A DNA stretch of 64,000 nucleotides, from contig NZ_BIMH01000006.1 in NCBI RefSeq assembly GCF_004000985.1, forward strand, positions 117,722 to 181,721, in the 5' to 3' direction. Of this stretch, positions 44,562 through 53,586 are shown piece after piece. The stretch's first letter is position 1. Every line of letters starts with the position of its first letter. The notes beneath the pieces are model-generated. The model was not told the origin of the DNA, made no database searches, and worked only from the letters and a program-made list of their open reading frames with translations. Source of the DNA: Paenibacillus validus NBRC 15382. GTDB taxonomy: Bacteria; Bacillota; Bacilli; Paenibacillales; NBRC-103111. A program made the translations under genes and the position numbers.

Positions 44562-45202
44562 ATCATAATGGCCTGATCATAACTTGCAGGCATAGCATAC
44601 CTCCCCTTCATTCTATATAACCCGCAGGTCCGGTCCTTGAAACAGGAGATCGAAAACAATTTTGCACAAACAGCAGTAACGAAGTGGCGATCCTTCATTT
44701 TCGGAAAAGCGAATGTGCTCCATCGGTTGAGGCGAATATCGAGGAGCTTGAGCCTGTAAGGAGCGGGGCGTAACCGATCCGCGAGACGGGAACAGCGGCG
44801 AATGATTTTATACGTTACGGATGTGGACAGCAGTTGGAATATTGGTATTGAATTGGAATATACTCCCATGGTAACATAGTCCTATCAAGTTGTTTCATTA
44901 ACACCATGTCGAATAGTTTGAATCGGGAGTCAAATACCAAAATTTCAATAAGGAGGATGAGACGAGGATAAGTGGATCAAAGAACCGTTTACCCGATCAT
45001 ATGCAAATCAGTTTTGTAAGCGATTACATATTTGAGTATTATCCTGCCTTCTTCTGCCATTCCCCTTGTCAGGCGTCTTCAACGAATGAACTTATCGCTG
45101 GCAATAAATGAATGTCGATTCATAAAAGACATATCGCTGCATACATATTGAACGAATAACTGGAACGAAAAACGCTCAAACCTTATGAAGGAGGACAAGT
45201 CT
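44562..45202. other. intergenic region before the aldehyde dehydrogenase gene
   Basis: No gene recognised in about 640 bases. A minus-strand frame at 44558-44869 has no ribosome binding site and unlikely composition. AAGGAGG at 44950-44956 is followed by only a four-codon ORF. A perfect cre site lies at 45015-45028. Confidence 0.4.
45015..45028. promoter_or_regulatory. cre site upstream of the aldehyde dehydrogenase gene
   Basis: TGTAAGCGATTACA is a perfect palindromic match to TGWAANCGNTNWCA, about 175 bases before the ATG. It suggests CcpA-mediated glucose control. Confidence 0.8.
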
Positions 45203-46669
45203 ATGAGTCTGGCTATTTCGAAATCATACGGCAAACAGTTTATCGCGGGGGTTTGGAAGGACGGGTCGAGCGGTAAAACGTATCAGGATCTGAATCCATA
45301 CAACAATGAAGTCGTCGCCACCTTCATTCTTGGAAATGAAACGGATGTGGACGAAGCTTACTCCGCGGCCAAAGAAGCGCAGAAGGCATGGAAAGAAACC
45401 TCGGTTGAGGCGAAAAAACAAGTGCTGATGCGTGCTGCGGAACTGCTTGAACAAAGAAAAGATGAAGTAGCGGCCATCATGATCAAGGAAACAGGAAGTT
45501 CTATGGCCAAAGCCCAAATTGAAATTAAAAACAGCGCAGGCATCATTCGGGCCGCAGCGCAGTATCCCGAACTGATGACGAATCCGCGAGTCAATCCGTC
45601 CGTCATTCCGGGTAAGGAAAATTTGATCTACCACGTTCCGGTTGGCGTCATTGGCGTCATTTCACCGTTTAATTTTCCGCTCGTGCTGTCCATGCGCAGC
45701 GTAGCTCCGGCTATCGCGACGGGAAATGCCGTCGTATTGAAGCCCGATATTCAAACTGCCGTTTCCGGCGGTCTCGTCATTGCCGAAATTTTTGAAGAAG
45801 CCGGTCTCCCTAAAGGCGTGCTGAATGTCCTCACCGTGGATATTGCCGATATTGGCGATTACTTTATCGCGCACCCTGTTCCGAAAGTCATATCCTTCAC
45901 CGGTTCGACTGCAGTCGGCCGCCACGTCGGAGAAGTGGCAAGCCGAAACTTAAAACGCGTGTCACTCGAGCTTGGCGGCAACAGCCCCTTCGTGGTGCTG
46001 GAAGACGCCGACTTGGAGAAAGCGTTAAGCGCAGCGCTCTTCGGCAAGTTTTTTCACCAAGGGCAAATTTGTATGATTACGAATCGGATCTTCGTGCATC
46101 GCTCCCTTTACGATCAATTCGTCAGCAGCTTTGTAGAAAGGGCGCAAAAAATTCCGTACGGCGATCCTAGCGTCGATCCCAACGTCTTTATCGGGCCGAT
46201 TATTAATGAAAAACAGATGCAAAAGGTGCTGAACGTCATTGAAGCAGGGAAAACAGAAGCGCGTTTGGTGCTGGAAGGACAACGAATTGGGAATGTGCTG
46301 ACGCCGTTTGTATTCGCTGATGCGAAAAATGACAGTACCCTGGCTCAAACCGAAATTTTCGGCCCCGTAGCCACGATTATTCCGTTTGATACCGAAGAAG
46401 AAGCGCTCGCCCTAGCGAATGATACGCCGTACGGACTATCGGCCTCCGTTTTCACCAGCGATTTGGAACGAGGCATCGAGTTTGCCCGTCACATTGAAAG
46501 CGGCATGGCCCACGTGAATGATCAGACCATCAATGACGATCCTAACGCTCCTTTCGGCGGTGAAAAAGCGTCCGGCCTCGGCCGATTTAACGGAGAATGG
46601 ATCTTTGAGGAATTTACAACCCGGAAGTGGGTATCGGTCCAGCGGGAATATCGGGATTTCCCGTTCTAG
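45203..46669 (+). CDS. aldehyde dehydrogenase (YfmT/vanillin dehydrogenase-like)
   Basis: A 488-residue NAD(P)-dependent aldehyde dehydrogenase. PFNFPLVLS, catalytic Glu in LELGGNSPFVV and Cys in FHQGQICMITNRI; the C-terminus matches the aromatic-aldehyde group that includes B. subtilis YfmT. ATG at 45203 follows AAGGAGGAC; an ATG at 45185 lies upstream of that site. Substrate inferred only by family. Confidence 0.88.
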   Translation: MSLAISKSYGKQFIAGVWKDGSSGKTYQDLNPYNNEVVATFILGNETDVDEAYSAAKEAQKAWKETSVEAKKQVLMRAAELLEQRKDEVAAIMIKETGSSMAKAQIEIKNSAGIIRAAAQYPELMTNPRVNPSVIPGKENLIYHVPVGVIGVISPFNFPLVLSMRSVAPAIATGNAVVLKPDIQTAVSGGLVIAEIFEEAGLPKGVLNVLTVDIADIGDYFIAHPVPKVISFTGSTAVGRHVGEVASRNLKRVSLELGGNSPFVVLEDADLEKALSAALFGKFFHQGQICMITNRIFVHRSLYDQFVSSFVERAQKIPYGDPSVDPNVFIGPIINEKQMQKVLNVIEAGKTEARLVLEGQRIGNVLTPFVFADAKNDSTLAQTEIFGPVATIIPFDTEEEALALANDTPYGLSASVFTSDLERGIEFARHIESGMAHVNDQTINDDPNAPFGGEKASGLGRFNGEWIFEEFTTRKWVSVQREYRDFPF

Positions 46670-46686
46670 AACGAAAGCCGAATCGA

Positions 46687-46717
46687 GAAACCTGTGCCTT
46701 GTTAAGGCATGGGTTTC
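46687..46717 (+). terminator. terminator of the aldehyde dehydrogenase gene
   Basis: GAAACCTGTGCCTT pairs with AAGGCATGGGTTTC (14 bp, two wobbles), followed by TTTC, just past the stop. Confidence 0.8.
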
Positions 46718-46807
46718 TTTCATTTCAACAAACATCGTAAAAACCGAACGTATTAGTCTAATTGTTGTAAAGTGTTCGGAAATTTACGAAAAAATATGAG
46801 AAAAACA

Positions 46808-46836
46808 TTGACACCGGGTATATCCGTCATTTAATC
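46808..46836 (+). promoter_or_regulatory. promoter of the purine permease transcript
   Basis: TTGACA (46808-46813), 17-base spacer, TTAATC (46831-46836), about 35 bases before the purine aptamer. Confidence 0.6.
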
Positions 46837-46870
46837 TATGGAAGGATCAATTGAATGAAATGACAGACAA

Positions 46871-46937
46871 GTTCGTATATCCTCAATAATATGGTTTGAG
46901 GGTTTCTACAAGGAGCCAAAGAATCCTGACTACGAAT
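46871..46937 (+). promoter_or_regulatory. purine riboswitch aptamer, guanine type
   Basis: All parts of the purine aptamer are present: P1 GTTCGTA/TACGAAT, P2 CCTCAA/TTGAGG with loop AATATGG, the J2/3 segment TTTCTAC, a short P3, and the GACTAC junction. The specificity position (equivalent to C74) is C at 46930, which pairs with guanine or hypoxanthine; adenine aptamers have U. Confidence 0.92.
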
Positions 46938-46989
46938 ATGGGATACGTGTATCTGCTATCCTATATTCGCAGTCAGGATTTTATTTTTT
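46922..46989 (+). terminator. riboswitch terminator overlapping the aptamer
   Basis: AATCCTGACT...GGATA (46922-46945) pairs over 24 bases with TATCC...AGTCAGGATT (46957-46980), with one A-C mismatch and one G-U wobble, followed by TTATTTTTT. The 5' arm is the 3' half of the aptamer, so aptamer and terminator exclude each other. Confidence 0.88.
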
Positions 46990-47022
46990 CCACATTACTA
47001 AGCGATCCCAAGTAAGGAGAGA

Positions 47023-47052
47023 ATGGATAAGGCAATGCTCGATTGTCTGTGA
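47023..47052 (+). CDS. nine-codon leader ORF before the permease gene
   Basis: ATG with AAGGAGAG just upstream opens a nine-residue ORF (MDKAMLDCL) ending 45 bases before the permease ATG. The ribosome binding site is as good as the permease's own. It may couple translation or be chance. Confidence 0.3.
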   Translation: MDKAMLDCL

Positions 47053-47097
47053 TGAGGCTGGAGCAACCCTGTCCTATTTAAATTGGAGGCGAGATGA

Positions 47098-48396
47098 ATG
47101 AAGAGCTTGTTTAAGTTGGAAGAACGAGGCACATCGATTTCGACCGAGCTGATGGCCGGTGTCACTACATTTTTAACGATGGTATACATCGTTATTGTGA
47201 ATCCCGGCATTCTGAGCAAGGCGGGGATGGATTTCCATGGTGTGTTCATTGCGACAGTGCTCGCGAGCATTGTCGCAACGCTGATTATCGGGGTATTTGC
47301 CAACTACCCGATCGTGATAGCGCCAGGCATGGGGTTGAACGCTTACTTTGCCTTTAGTGTTGTGGGGGGCGGCGGCGTTTCATGGCAAGTTGCGCTTGGC
47401 GCCGTATTTGTGGCGGGGATCTTGTTTGTGCTGTTATCGCTGACCTCGTTCCGCTATATGCTGCTGGATGCGATTCCTTCAAGCCTGAAACATGCCATTA
47501 CGGCGGGCATCGGCTTATTTATCACGTTTATCGGGCTGCAAAACGCTAAAATTATTGTCGATTCTCCGGCCACCTTAATCACCCTTGGGAATTTGAAGGA
47601 ACCCATGACGATGTTAACGATTATCGGACTGGCTGTTTCCCTTATCCTCATGGCTTATCAGGTTAAAGGATTTCTTTTTGTGGGCATGCTGATCACCGCA
47701 ATTCTGGCTTGGTTCCTGGGGCTGCTTCATTTTCCGGATGCTTGGGTATCCTGGCCGACCGGACTTGCGGCAACGGCCTTCCAGTTAGATATCGCCGGGG
47801 TGTTTACAAACGGTCTATATGCGGTTGTGTTTACCTTTTTGCTGATTACGCTGTTCGATACGACGGGAACGATGCTGGGGGTTGCGGAGCAAGCCGGACT
47901 GCTGAAGGATAATAAATTCCCGCGTTCACGGGGGGCGCTCGTTGCAGACGCCATAGGCACAACCGCCGGCGCTCTCCTCGGAACAAGTCCGACATCCGCT
48001 TATATTGAGTCCAGCTCCGGAGTTGCCGTAGGCGGGCGAACGGGTCTCACCGCTGTAACCGTCAGCGTGCTGCTTGCGCTTACGCTATTCTTCTCGCCGA
48101 CGGTTGCCGTGCTTGCCAATATTCCTGCGATAACAGCTCCGGCATTAATTATTGTCGGTTTTCTCATGATGAATGTCTTGCGGAAAATTGATTGGCACGA
48201 TCTGGAGGAAGCCTTCCCTGCTTTTCTTATTGTTGTACTGATGCCGCTAACCTACAGCATTGCTACGGGAATCGGCATCGGGTTCATCGTCTATCCGATC
48301 TTAAAGCTTGTTCGTGGTAAAAGGAAAGACGTTCATCCGATTTTTTATGCGTTCGCCGTGTTGTTTTTTATTCAAATTGTGTTTTTCAGTCATTGA
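47098..48396 (+). CDS. NCS2-family purine permease (guanine/hypoxanthine type)
   Basis: A 432-residue permease with 12-14 membrane helices of the AzgA-like NCS2 branch (PbuG/PbuO). Typical segments: [47 protein letters not shown] and [28 protein letters not shown] precedes the ATG. Behind a guanine-type riboswitch and 2.5 kb or more from a xanthine-dehydrogenase-type operon, so purine uptake for salvage or breakdown is likely. Confidence 0.93.
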   Translation: MKSLFKLEERGTSISTELMAGVTTFLTMVYIVIVNPGILSKAGMDFHGVFIATVLASIVATLIIGVFANYPIVIAPGMGLNAYFAFSVVGGGGVSWQVALGAVFVAGILFVLLSLTSFRYMLLDAIPSSLKHAITAGIGLFITFIGLQNAKIIVDSPATLITLGNLKEPMTMLTIIGLAVSLILMAYQVKGFLFVGMLITAILAWFLGLLHFPDAWVSWPTGLAATAFQLDIAGVFTNGLYAVVFTFLLITLFDTTGTMLGVAEQAGLLKDNKFPRSRGALVADAIGTTAGALLGTSPTSAYIESSSGVAVGGRTGLTAVTVSVLLALTLFFSPTVAVLANIPAITAPALIIVGFLMMNVLRKIDWHDLEEAFPAFLIVVLMPLTYSIATGIGIGFIVYPILKLVRGKRKDVHPIFYAFAVLFFIQIVFFSH

Positions 48397-48444
48397 GACA
48401 GGAAGTCATTCATGGGGTTCCCGGTATCCGAAACGCAGGAATGC

Positions 48445-48467
48445 AAAAAGGCTGCCCAGCGGCAGCC
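48445..48467 (-). terminator. minus-strand terminator after the ABC pseudogene
   Basis: On the minus strand GGCTGCC-GCTG-GGCAGCC followed by TTTTT; it still marks the end of the decayed ABC gene and of the hydroxylase operon. Confidence 0.8.
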
Positions 48468-48484
48468 ACTCAAGGATCGTATAT

Positions 48485-49508
48485 TTAAAATAACAGAGTC
48501 GCCTCTACCGGCCAGCGTACGATCGCCTGCCCGCCAACCCGCAGGCCGGTCTCTTTCGTTGCGTACTGCATCCTGGCCGTAAAATGCTTGTCCAGCTTTT
48601 CAATGACAACGCCGATCAAGTAGGAAGCGCCGGTATAATGGATGAACGAAACCGTGCCGGACAACGAATTGTAACCATCCGAGCACCCGCAGGCCGGGCT
48701 TCCACTCCCCCGGGCAGCACTTCGACGGCTTCCGGACGAACCATTGCGTAGGTCGGCGTCTGCTGTCCGGCAGTCCTCTCCGCCGCAATGGTCTGGTCCC
48801 CCGCCAATTTCATCCGCCATCGCCCGTGCTCCTCCTCCGCCCCGGATACTTGCACCAGATTGGATTCGCCCACGAAATTAGCCACAAACGGATCGGCCGG
48901 CTGCGTATAAATTTGCTGCGGCGTTCCGATTTGTACAATCCGTCCTTGGTTCATGACGGCGATACGATCCGACAAGACCATGGCTTCTTCCTGATCGTGC
49001 GTTACGAAAATGCCGGTAAATCCGTACTCCTTCTGTAACGAGCGGATTTCTATGCCTAGAGCTTGCCGCAGCTTGGCGTCCAGATTGCTAAGCGGCTCAT
49101 CGAACAGCACGAGCGGCGGCTTCAGGACGAGCGTTCTGGCCAAAGCGACGCGCTGCTGCTGCCCTCCGGATAATTGCGCGGGAAATCGGTCCATATAGCC
49201 GCTCAGCTGAACCGATTCCAGGGCGCTATGTACCCGATTCCTTTATTTCGGTTTTCGGCACGCCGTGACGGCGCAATCCGAACGCGACATTATCATAAAC
49301 GTTCAAATGAGGGAACAAGGCATAATTTTGAAACACAAGACCGACATATCGTTGATGAGGCGGCACAAACGTCAAATCCCGATTGTCCAACAAGATCGAT
49401 CCGGATGAAGGAACTTGCAGGCCGGCGATCATACGAAGAGTCGTCGTTTTCCCGCAGCCGCTCGGTCCGAGGAGAGAAAGCATTTCACCGCTGAGTCGGC
49501 ACTCTATT
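48485..49508 (-). pseudogene. decayed PotA/FbpC-type ABC ATPase
   Basis: Pieces of one ATPase lie in three frames. 49226-49483 has [19 protein letters not shown] and the Q-loop FQNYALFPH. 48640-49235 has [26 protein letters not shown] and VTHDQEE. 48485-48670 holds the C-terminal TOBE domain. One-base shifts lie near 49230 and 48665, and the first 25-30 residues are missing: the coding text begins abruptly at the end of the hydroxylase small-subunit gene. No start or ribosome binding site remains. Originally an importer ATPase for a polyamine, iron or similar ligand. Confidence 0.85.
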
Positions 49509-50006
49509 CTACAGATGGTTCTGGTCCATCGACAAAAGTCTCCGGTTCAAGACGGATTGGACGGCCTCCCGAATTTCCTCATAACCTGTGCAACGGCAAA
49601 TGTTAGATTGCAGCCAATCTTTGATCGTTTCCTCGTCGGCTTCGGGATAAGTTTGGGTCAGCGCATAAATATTCATGATAAATCCTGGGGTGCAGTATCC
49701 ACACTGAAAAGCAAATTTTTCGACAAAGGCTCTTTGGACGGCAGTGTCTTTTAGACCTTCAACAGTCGTAACCTTTTTTCCCGCCGTTTCCACCGCAAGC
49801 ATCAGACACGATTTCATCGGCGAACCGTCTAGGAGCACCGTACAAGTACCGCAATCCCCATTCCGGCAGCCAGGCTTTGCACCGGTCAGACCGAACGATT
49901 CCCGCAGAACGTCCAAAAGAAGATCCGCCGGTCGGACGGTTGCGGTCCGCAGCTCCCCGTTCACATTCAGGTTAAGCATTACCGCATAAAAGTCATTACT
50001 TGACAT
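49509..50006 (-). CDS. molybdenum hydroxylase [2Fe-2S] small subunit
   Basis: A 165-residue iron-sulfur subunit of the xanthine dehydrogenase/CO dehydrogenase family. The first cluster is bound by the cysteines of [10 protein letters not shown] and a later Cys; the second by FQCGYCTPG and NICRCTGY. The ATG at 50006 follows GGAGGGGG and nearly overlaps the FAD-subunit stop. It passes electrons from the molybdenum site to FAD. Confidence 0.92.
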   Translation of the reverse strand: MSSNDFYAVMLNLNVNGELRTATVRPADLLLDVLRESFGLTGAKPGCRNGDCGTCTVLLDGSPMKSCLMLAVETAGKKVTTVEGLKDTAVQRAFVEKFAFQCGYCTPGFIMNIYALTQTYPEADEETIKDWLQSNICRCTGYEEIREAVQSVLNRRLLSMDQNHL

Positions 50007-50007
50007 G

Positions 50008-50841
50008 TCATCCCCCTCCCAATGTCCTTATTGTATCGTGCAGCGTATTTTTCAAAACTAGCTTGCGGTAAGCCGCCGAGCCTTTTATATCACTGAGGAT
50101 CGGCGCGGGCAATTGATCCGCCGCCTGATTGATTCGGTCCTCCAAAGGAATCTCGCGCCGGTTTAATATTTCTTCGACGGCAGCGGACCGGAATGGGAAG
50201 GAACAGACGCCACTAAAAGCAACACGAATCCCCGAATCTGACCGGAGAGCGGTGACAGTCACCAGCGGATAATCAATAGAAGCCACTTTGCGCTTTTTCA
50301 CCGTCACATAAGGCATACCTATATAGCTGACTTCGGTGAGCGCTTGAACGAGAAACTCTCCCCTACTCAGCTTCAGGGTACGGTCAAACACTTGACCGAT
50401 TGGTACTTGCCTAAATCCGGTGGGACCAGCGATCCTCACTTCACTGTCCGTCAACAGCAGAGGCAGCACCGCTTCCTTGTAAATGAATCGTCCGCAAATA
50501 TTCCCGCCAAATGTAATTTTGTTTCTTGAGGTTCGGTCGGCAACGCCGGCCCCCGTTTCCCCAAGTAGAGGAAACACTCGGGAATCGTGAAGCTCGGATA
50601 GAGTCAAAGCAGATCCGAGAACCATCTTTTGCTCAAGGACCGCAAGCATGCGGCATTCCGGGATTTGCTTCAGATCAATAACTGCCCCTGTGTAAACCTG
50701 GTTGATTCTTCCCAGTGTGATGATTTCAGTTCCGCCGGAATAATATAGGGGGCTCTTATCATGAGCATCCAACTGCTGAAAAAGACTGACGGCTTCGTGG
50801 AGAGTGGCAGGCCGATAATATTCGAAATTATAAGGTATCAT
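50008..50841 (-). CDS. molybdenum hydroxylase FAD-binding subunit
   Basis: A 277-residue FAD subunit (CoxM/PucC-like): YYSGGTEIITLG and TFGGNICGRF match the two FAD-binding motifs. The start overlaps the large-subunit gene by 14 bases; GGGGGAG precedes the ATG. Gene order large-medium-small is typical of catabolic hydroxylases. Confidence 0.9.
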   Translation of the reverse strand: MIPYNFEYYRPATLHEAVSLFQQLDAHDKSPLYYSGGTEIITLGRINQVYTGAVIDLKQIPECRMLAVLEQKMVLGSALTLSELHDSRVFPLLGETGAGVADRTSRNKITFGGNICGRFIYKEAVLPLLLTDSEVRIAGPTGFRQVPIGQVFDRTLKLSRGEFLVQALTEVSYIGMPYVTVKKRKVASIDYPLVTVTALRSDSGIRVAFSGVCSFPFRSAAVEEILNRREIPLEDRINQAADQLPAPILSDIKGSAAYRKLVLKNTLHDTIRTLGGG

Positions 50842-53161
50842 GCGGCTCCCCCATTTTTGTTCTCCAAATCCGTTCCGGGAAAAGGGGCAACCGATTTAGC
50901 TGGACCCCGGCGGCCCGGGAAAGCGCACTAGCGAGCGCGGCTGGCATCCCGATGAGTCCGTGCTCACCGAGCCCTCGGGCACCGAACGGTCCATCCAGAC
51001 ACGGATTCTCGATGAACTCCACGATATATTCGGGGTTTTCGCCGTAACGGATCAGATTGTAATCACGGAGCGTAGGATTATCGACGGTTCCCTGATCACT
51101 GAATACAAACGTTTCACGGTTCGCAAAGCTGAGCCCCATGGAAATCGCACCCATGATCTGGCCTAAAGCCGCTTTTGGATTCAACACTTTGCCGGCGTCA
51201 TTGACGGAAATCGCCTTCAGCAGCTTGTATGAATAATCCCTCGTGTCGAGCTCGATCTCCACCGCTTGGGCCCCAACGTTCCATTCTGGTCCGGGCGTTC
51301 CCTCCCCGGTTTGTGGGTCAAGGTTGTTCATCCGCCGTTGGATGTAGTGACCTCGCCCTATAATTTGGCCGCCAATGGAATTTCCATTCGGATACGTGTA
51401 ACCGTAACAGATGTCTTTGACCTCGATTTGGATGGAGGGATCAGCCTTGGCCATCACTTTACCCCATCCGAGCTCAAGGTCATCCGGATCGGCCCGCAGC
51501 ACACAAGCCGCGATCTCGAGCAGTTGACGGATCGCGTCGTCCGCCGCCTTAAGAACCGCACGGCCGGCCAGGAAAGTTCCGCGGCTCGCAACCGTCTTCC
51601 AATGCTCCGGTGTTATTTCCGTATTCACCTCGAACTTGACGTGAATCCTCTCCGGATTCATTTTCATCCGCTCCGCGAGCATCTGGGCCAGCACCGTTTT
51701 CGTGCCAGTTCCGATCTCCACGACCCCGGTCTCCAGATTCAAGCTGCCGTCGGAATTGAAAGAGATAATAGCGCCCGAGCTTGCATTGGGATCCATCGAT
51801 GAGTTTTTCCAAAAGCAACTGATGCCCTTGGCCCGGATTGTATTCGCGTTCACCTGCATCACCTTCCAATCATCCCAGCCTGCTAGCGTGCGAAGCCGGT
51901 GCATACAAGTCGTAAGATCCCCCAGATTGCTGGACGTAAGTACATCCCGCGTCGGAGCAGAATCGCCCGGCACGGCTATATTCCGCATGCGAAGCTCCCA
52001 CGGATCCATTTGGAGTTTGTCGGCCAGCGCGTCCAGCGCTCTTTCCATCGCGAAAGTAAGCTCAGCATGTCCGTAACCTCGAAAGGCCGAAGCATATGGA
52101 TGATTGGTATAGATAGTCAGACAGTCACAATAGAGATGTTCGATCGCATAAGGCCCCGAGCAGTCCTGCGCAGCCGCTCTTGCAACGTCACTGGATTTGT
52201 CGTCGTAGGCGCCACCATCGAACCGGTAGACAATTTCCGCCGCGGTAATTTTCCCTGCCAGATTGCTGCCCAGCCGGACGGTGGCATCAAGCCCTATATG
52301 AACCGGGGAGGTAACCATGTCTTCCTCTCGGGTATTGATAATTTTGACTTTTCGGCCTCCGACCGCCCGGGAAGCCAAATAGGCAACAAGCTCCAACTGA
52401 ATCGCCGCTTTACCGCCGTAAGCGCCTCCGACCAGCGGTGTTTTGACCACGATCCAGCCGGGATCGAAGCCGAAATATAGGCCCATAAATTTTTTGACGG
52501 CAAAAGGGGCCTGCGTTGACGACTCGATGTGAATGTAGCCGTCCGGCCTGATCTCAGCAATGGCACTTCGTGTTTCCATCGCTGCATGATCCGAGGGCAT
52601 AAACGAAATGGTGTTCTCGAGGATGACTTCGCTTTCCCTCCACCCCTTGTTCATGTCTCCTTTGCGGATTTTAATGAGGCTGGCGATATTGGTGCCGGGA
52701 ATGGAGACCACCCCCTCTGCCTTTGTATACTCACCCAGCCTTTCGTGAACGAGCGGAGCGTCCTTCCGCAGAGCTTCCATGGGAGAGTTGACAACCGGCA
52801 GCGGCTCGTACCGTACCCGGATTAAATCCGCGGCACGCTTCGCCTGCACTTCGGTATCGGCTACTACGACAGCAACGGTTTCTCCGAAAAAACGAACCCG
52901 ATCTTTCGCTATTATCGGACGGTCTCGAATCTCTTCTCCGGTCAGTACTTCGCTGCATTCCCCGGTCAAAATAGCACGAATCCCTTGAACCTGCCAAGCC
53001 GCGCTCGTGTCTATGCCCAAAATTAGGGCATGTGCAAAGGGACTTATCGCCATGCGCGCGTACAGCATTCGGTTATCGAGATGATCCCCGGTATATAGAG
53101 CCGTACCCATCACCTTGTCGAACGACTCTTTTTTTGGAATGCTTCTGCCTATCGTTCCCAA
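50828..53161 (-). CDS. molybdenum hydroxylase large (molybdopterin-binding) subunit
   Basis: A 777-residue molybdenum subunit. Residues 1-130 form the small alpha/beta domain (KVMGTALYTGDHLD), followed by the MPT-binding domains with GGAYGGKAA, AFRGYGHAELTFAMER and the C-terminal FGARGLGEHG with the catalytic Glu. The start is a TTG at 53161 behind GGAGCGG. Xanthine, nicotinate or another N-heterocycle could be the substrate; the purine permease nearby favours a purine. No XdhC-type maturation or MoCo genes are present here. Confidence 0.92.
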   Translation of the reverse strand: MGTIGRSIPKKESFDKVMGTALYTGDHLDNRMLYARMAISPFAHALILGIDTSAAWQVQGIRAILTGECSEVLTGEEIRDRPIIAKDRVRFFGETVAVVVADTEVQAKRAADLIRVRYEPLPVVNSPMEALRKDAPLVHERLGEYTKAEGVVSIPGTNIASLIKIRKGDMNKGWRESEVILENTISFMPSDHAAMETRSAIAEIRPDGYIHIESSTQAPFAVKKFMGLYFGFDPGWIVVKTPLVGGAYGGKAAIQLELVAYLASRAVGGRKVKIINTREEDMVTSPVHIGLDATVRLGSNLAGKITAAEIVYRFDGGAYDDKSSDVARAAAQDCSGPYAIEHLYCDCLTIYTNHPYASAFRGYGHAELTFAMERALDALADKLQMDPWELRMRNIAVPGDSAPTRDVLTSSNLGDLTTCMHRLRTLAGWDDWKVMQVNANTIRAKGISCFWKNSSMDPNASSGAIISFNSDGSLNLETGVVEIGTGTKTVLAQMLAERMKMNPERIHVKFEVNTEITPEHWKTVASRGTFLAGRAVLKAADDAIRQLLEIAACVLRADPDDLELGWGKVMAKADPSIQIEVKDICYGYTYPNGNSIGGQIIGRGHYIQRRMNNLDPQTGEGTPGPEWNVGAQAVEIELDTRDYSYKLLKAISVNDAGKVLNPKAALGQIMGAISMGLSFANRETFVFSDQGTVDNPTLRDYNLIRYGENPEYIVEFIENPCLDGPFGARGLGEHGLIGMPAALASALSRAAGVQLNRLPLFPERIWRTKMGEPHDTL

Positions 53162-53271
53162 AGATTTCCGCTCCCTTCTCGCCTGTCAAATTTTAGTACT
53201 AACCGTTTACCTCCAATTGTTTAATTATACGAATCCCGAAGGATGCTTATGACAGTCCGAATAAAGGAAAA

Positions 53272-53292
53272 GCACCTCTGAAAGAGAGGTGC
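53272..53292 (-). terminator. terminator of the organosulfur operon
   Basis: On the minus strand GCACCTCT-CTTTC-AGAGGTGC then TTTTCCTTT, the first such structure after the permease gene. Confidence 0.7.
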
Positions 53293-53299
53293 CGGTCAC

Positions 53300-53490
53300 G
53301 GTGATTGGTTAAACTCATGAAGAAACTCCGAGGTGTCGTAAATAGTACGGCAGAGTAATGGGGAGGCTCCGCTTCTTCCGTTAGGGATTTTCAAAGATTT
53401 TGCCGACCGTATATTGTACTTTGGCTACATCATCAAGGTAGTAAGAAACGGCAGGTTACCCCGCCGTCCCTCGTTGTCTGTCCATATCTG
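53300..53490 (-). pseudogene. decayed coding segment
   Basis: Two adjoining minus-strand frames read like protein: YYLDDVAKVQYTVGKIFENP (about 53383-53445), then, one frame over, LTEEAEPPHYSAVLFTTPRS (about 53325-53386). Stops interrupt both and no start is present. Looks like a small protein gene broken by frameshifts; not recognised. Confidence 0.35.
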
Positions 53491-53586
53491 CTAATACACG
53501 TCAAATATGCATTTCTTCTACAACATCCGCGTTTTTTCCTTCCGCATCGAATCGCCTCGCTCATTTCATGCGTTTCATCAACCTGT

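Larger units (their letters stand above)
53162..53586. other. intergenic region upstream of the hydroxylase operon
   Basis: Contains a minus-strand TATAAT about 50 bases before the hydroxylase start without a clear -35, a terminator (53272-53292) for the upstream sulfonate operon, and a decayed coding segment (53300-53490). Confidence 0.45.

Noticed and set aside
44558..44869. 103-residue minus-strand ORF
   Set aside because: No ribosome binding site, many Cys/Arg residues, and no family resemblance.
46025..46348. 107-residue minus-strand ORF inside the aldehyde dehydrogenase gene
   Set aside because: Antisense shadow; the plus-strand enzyme motifs are intact.
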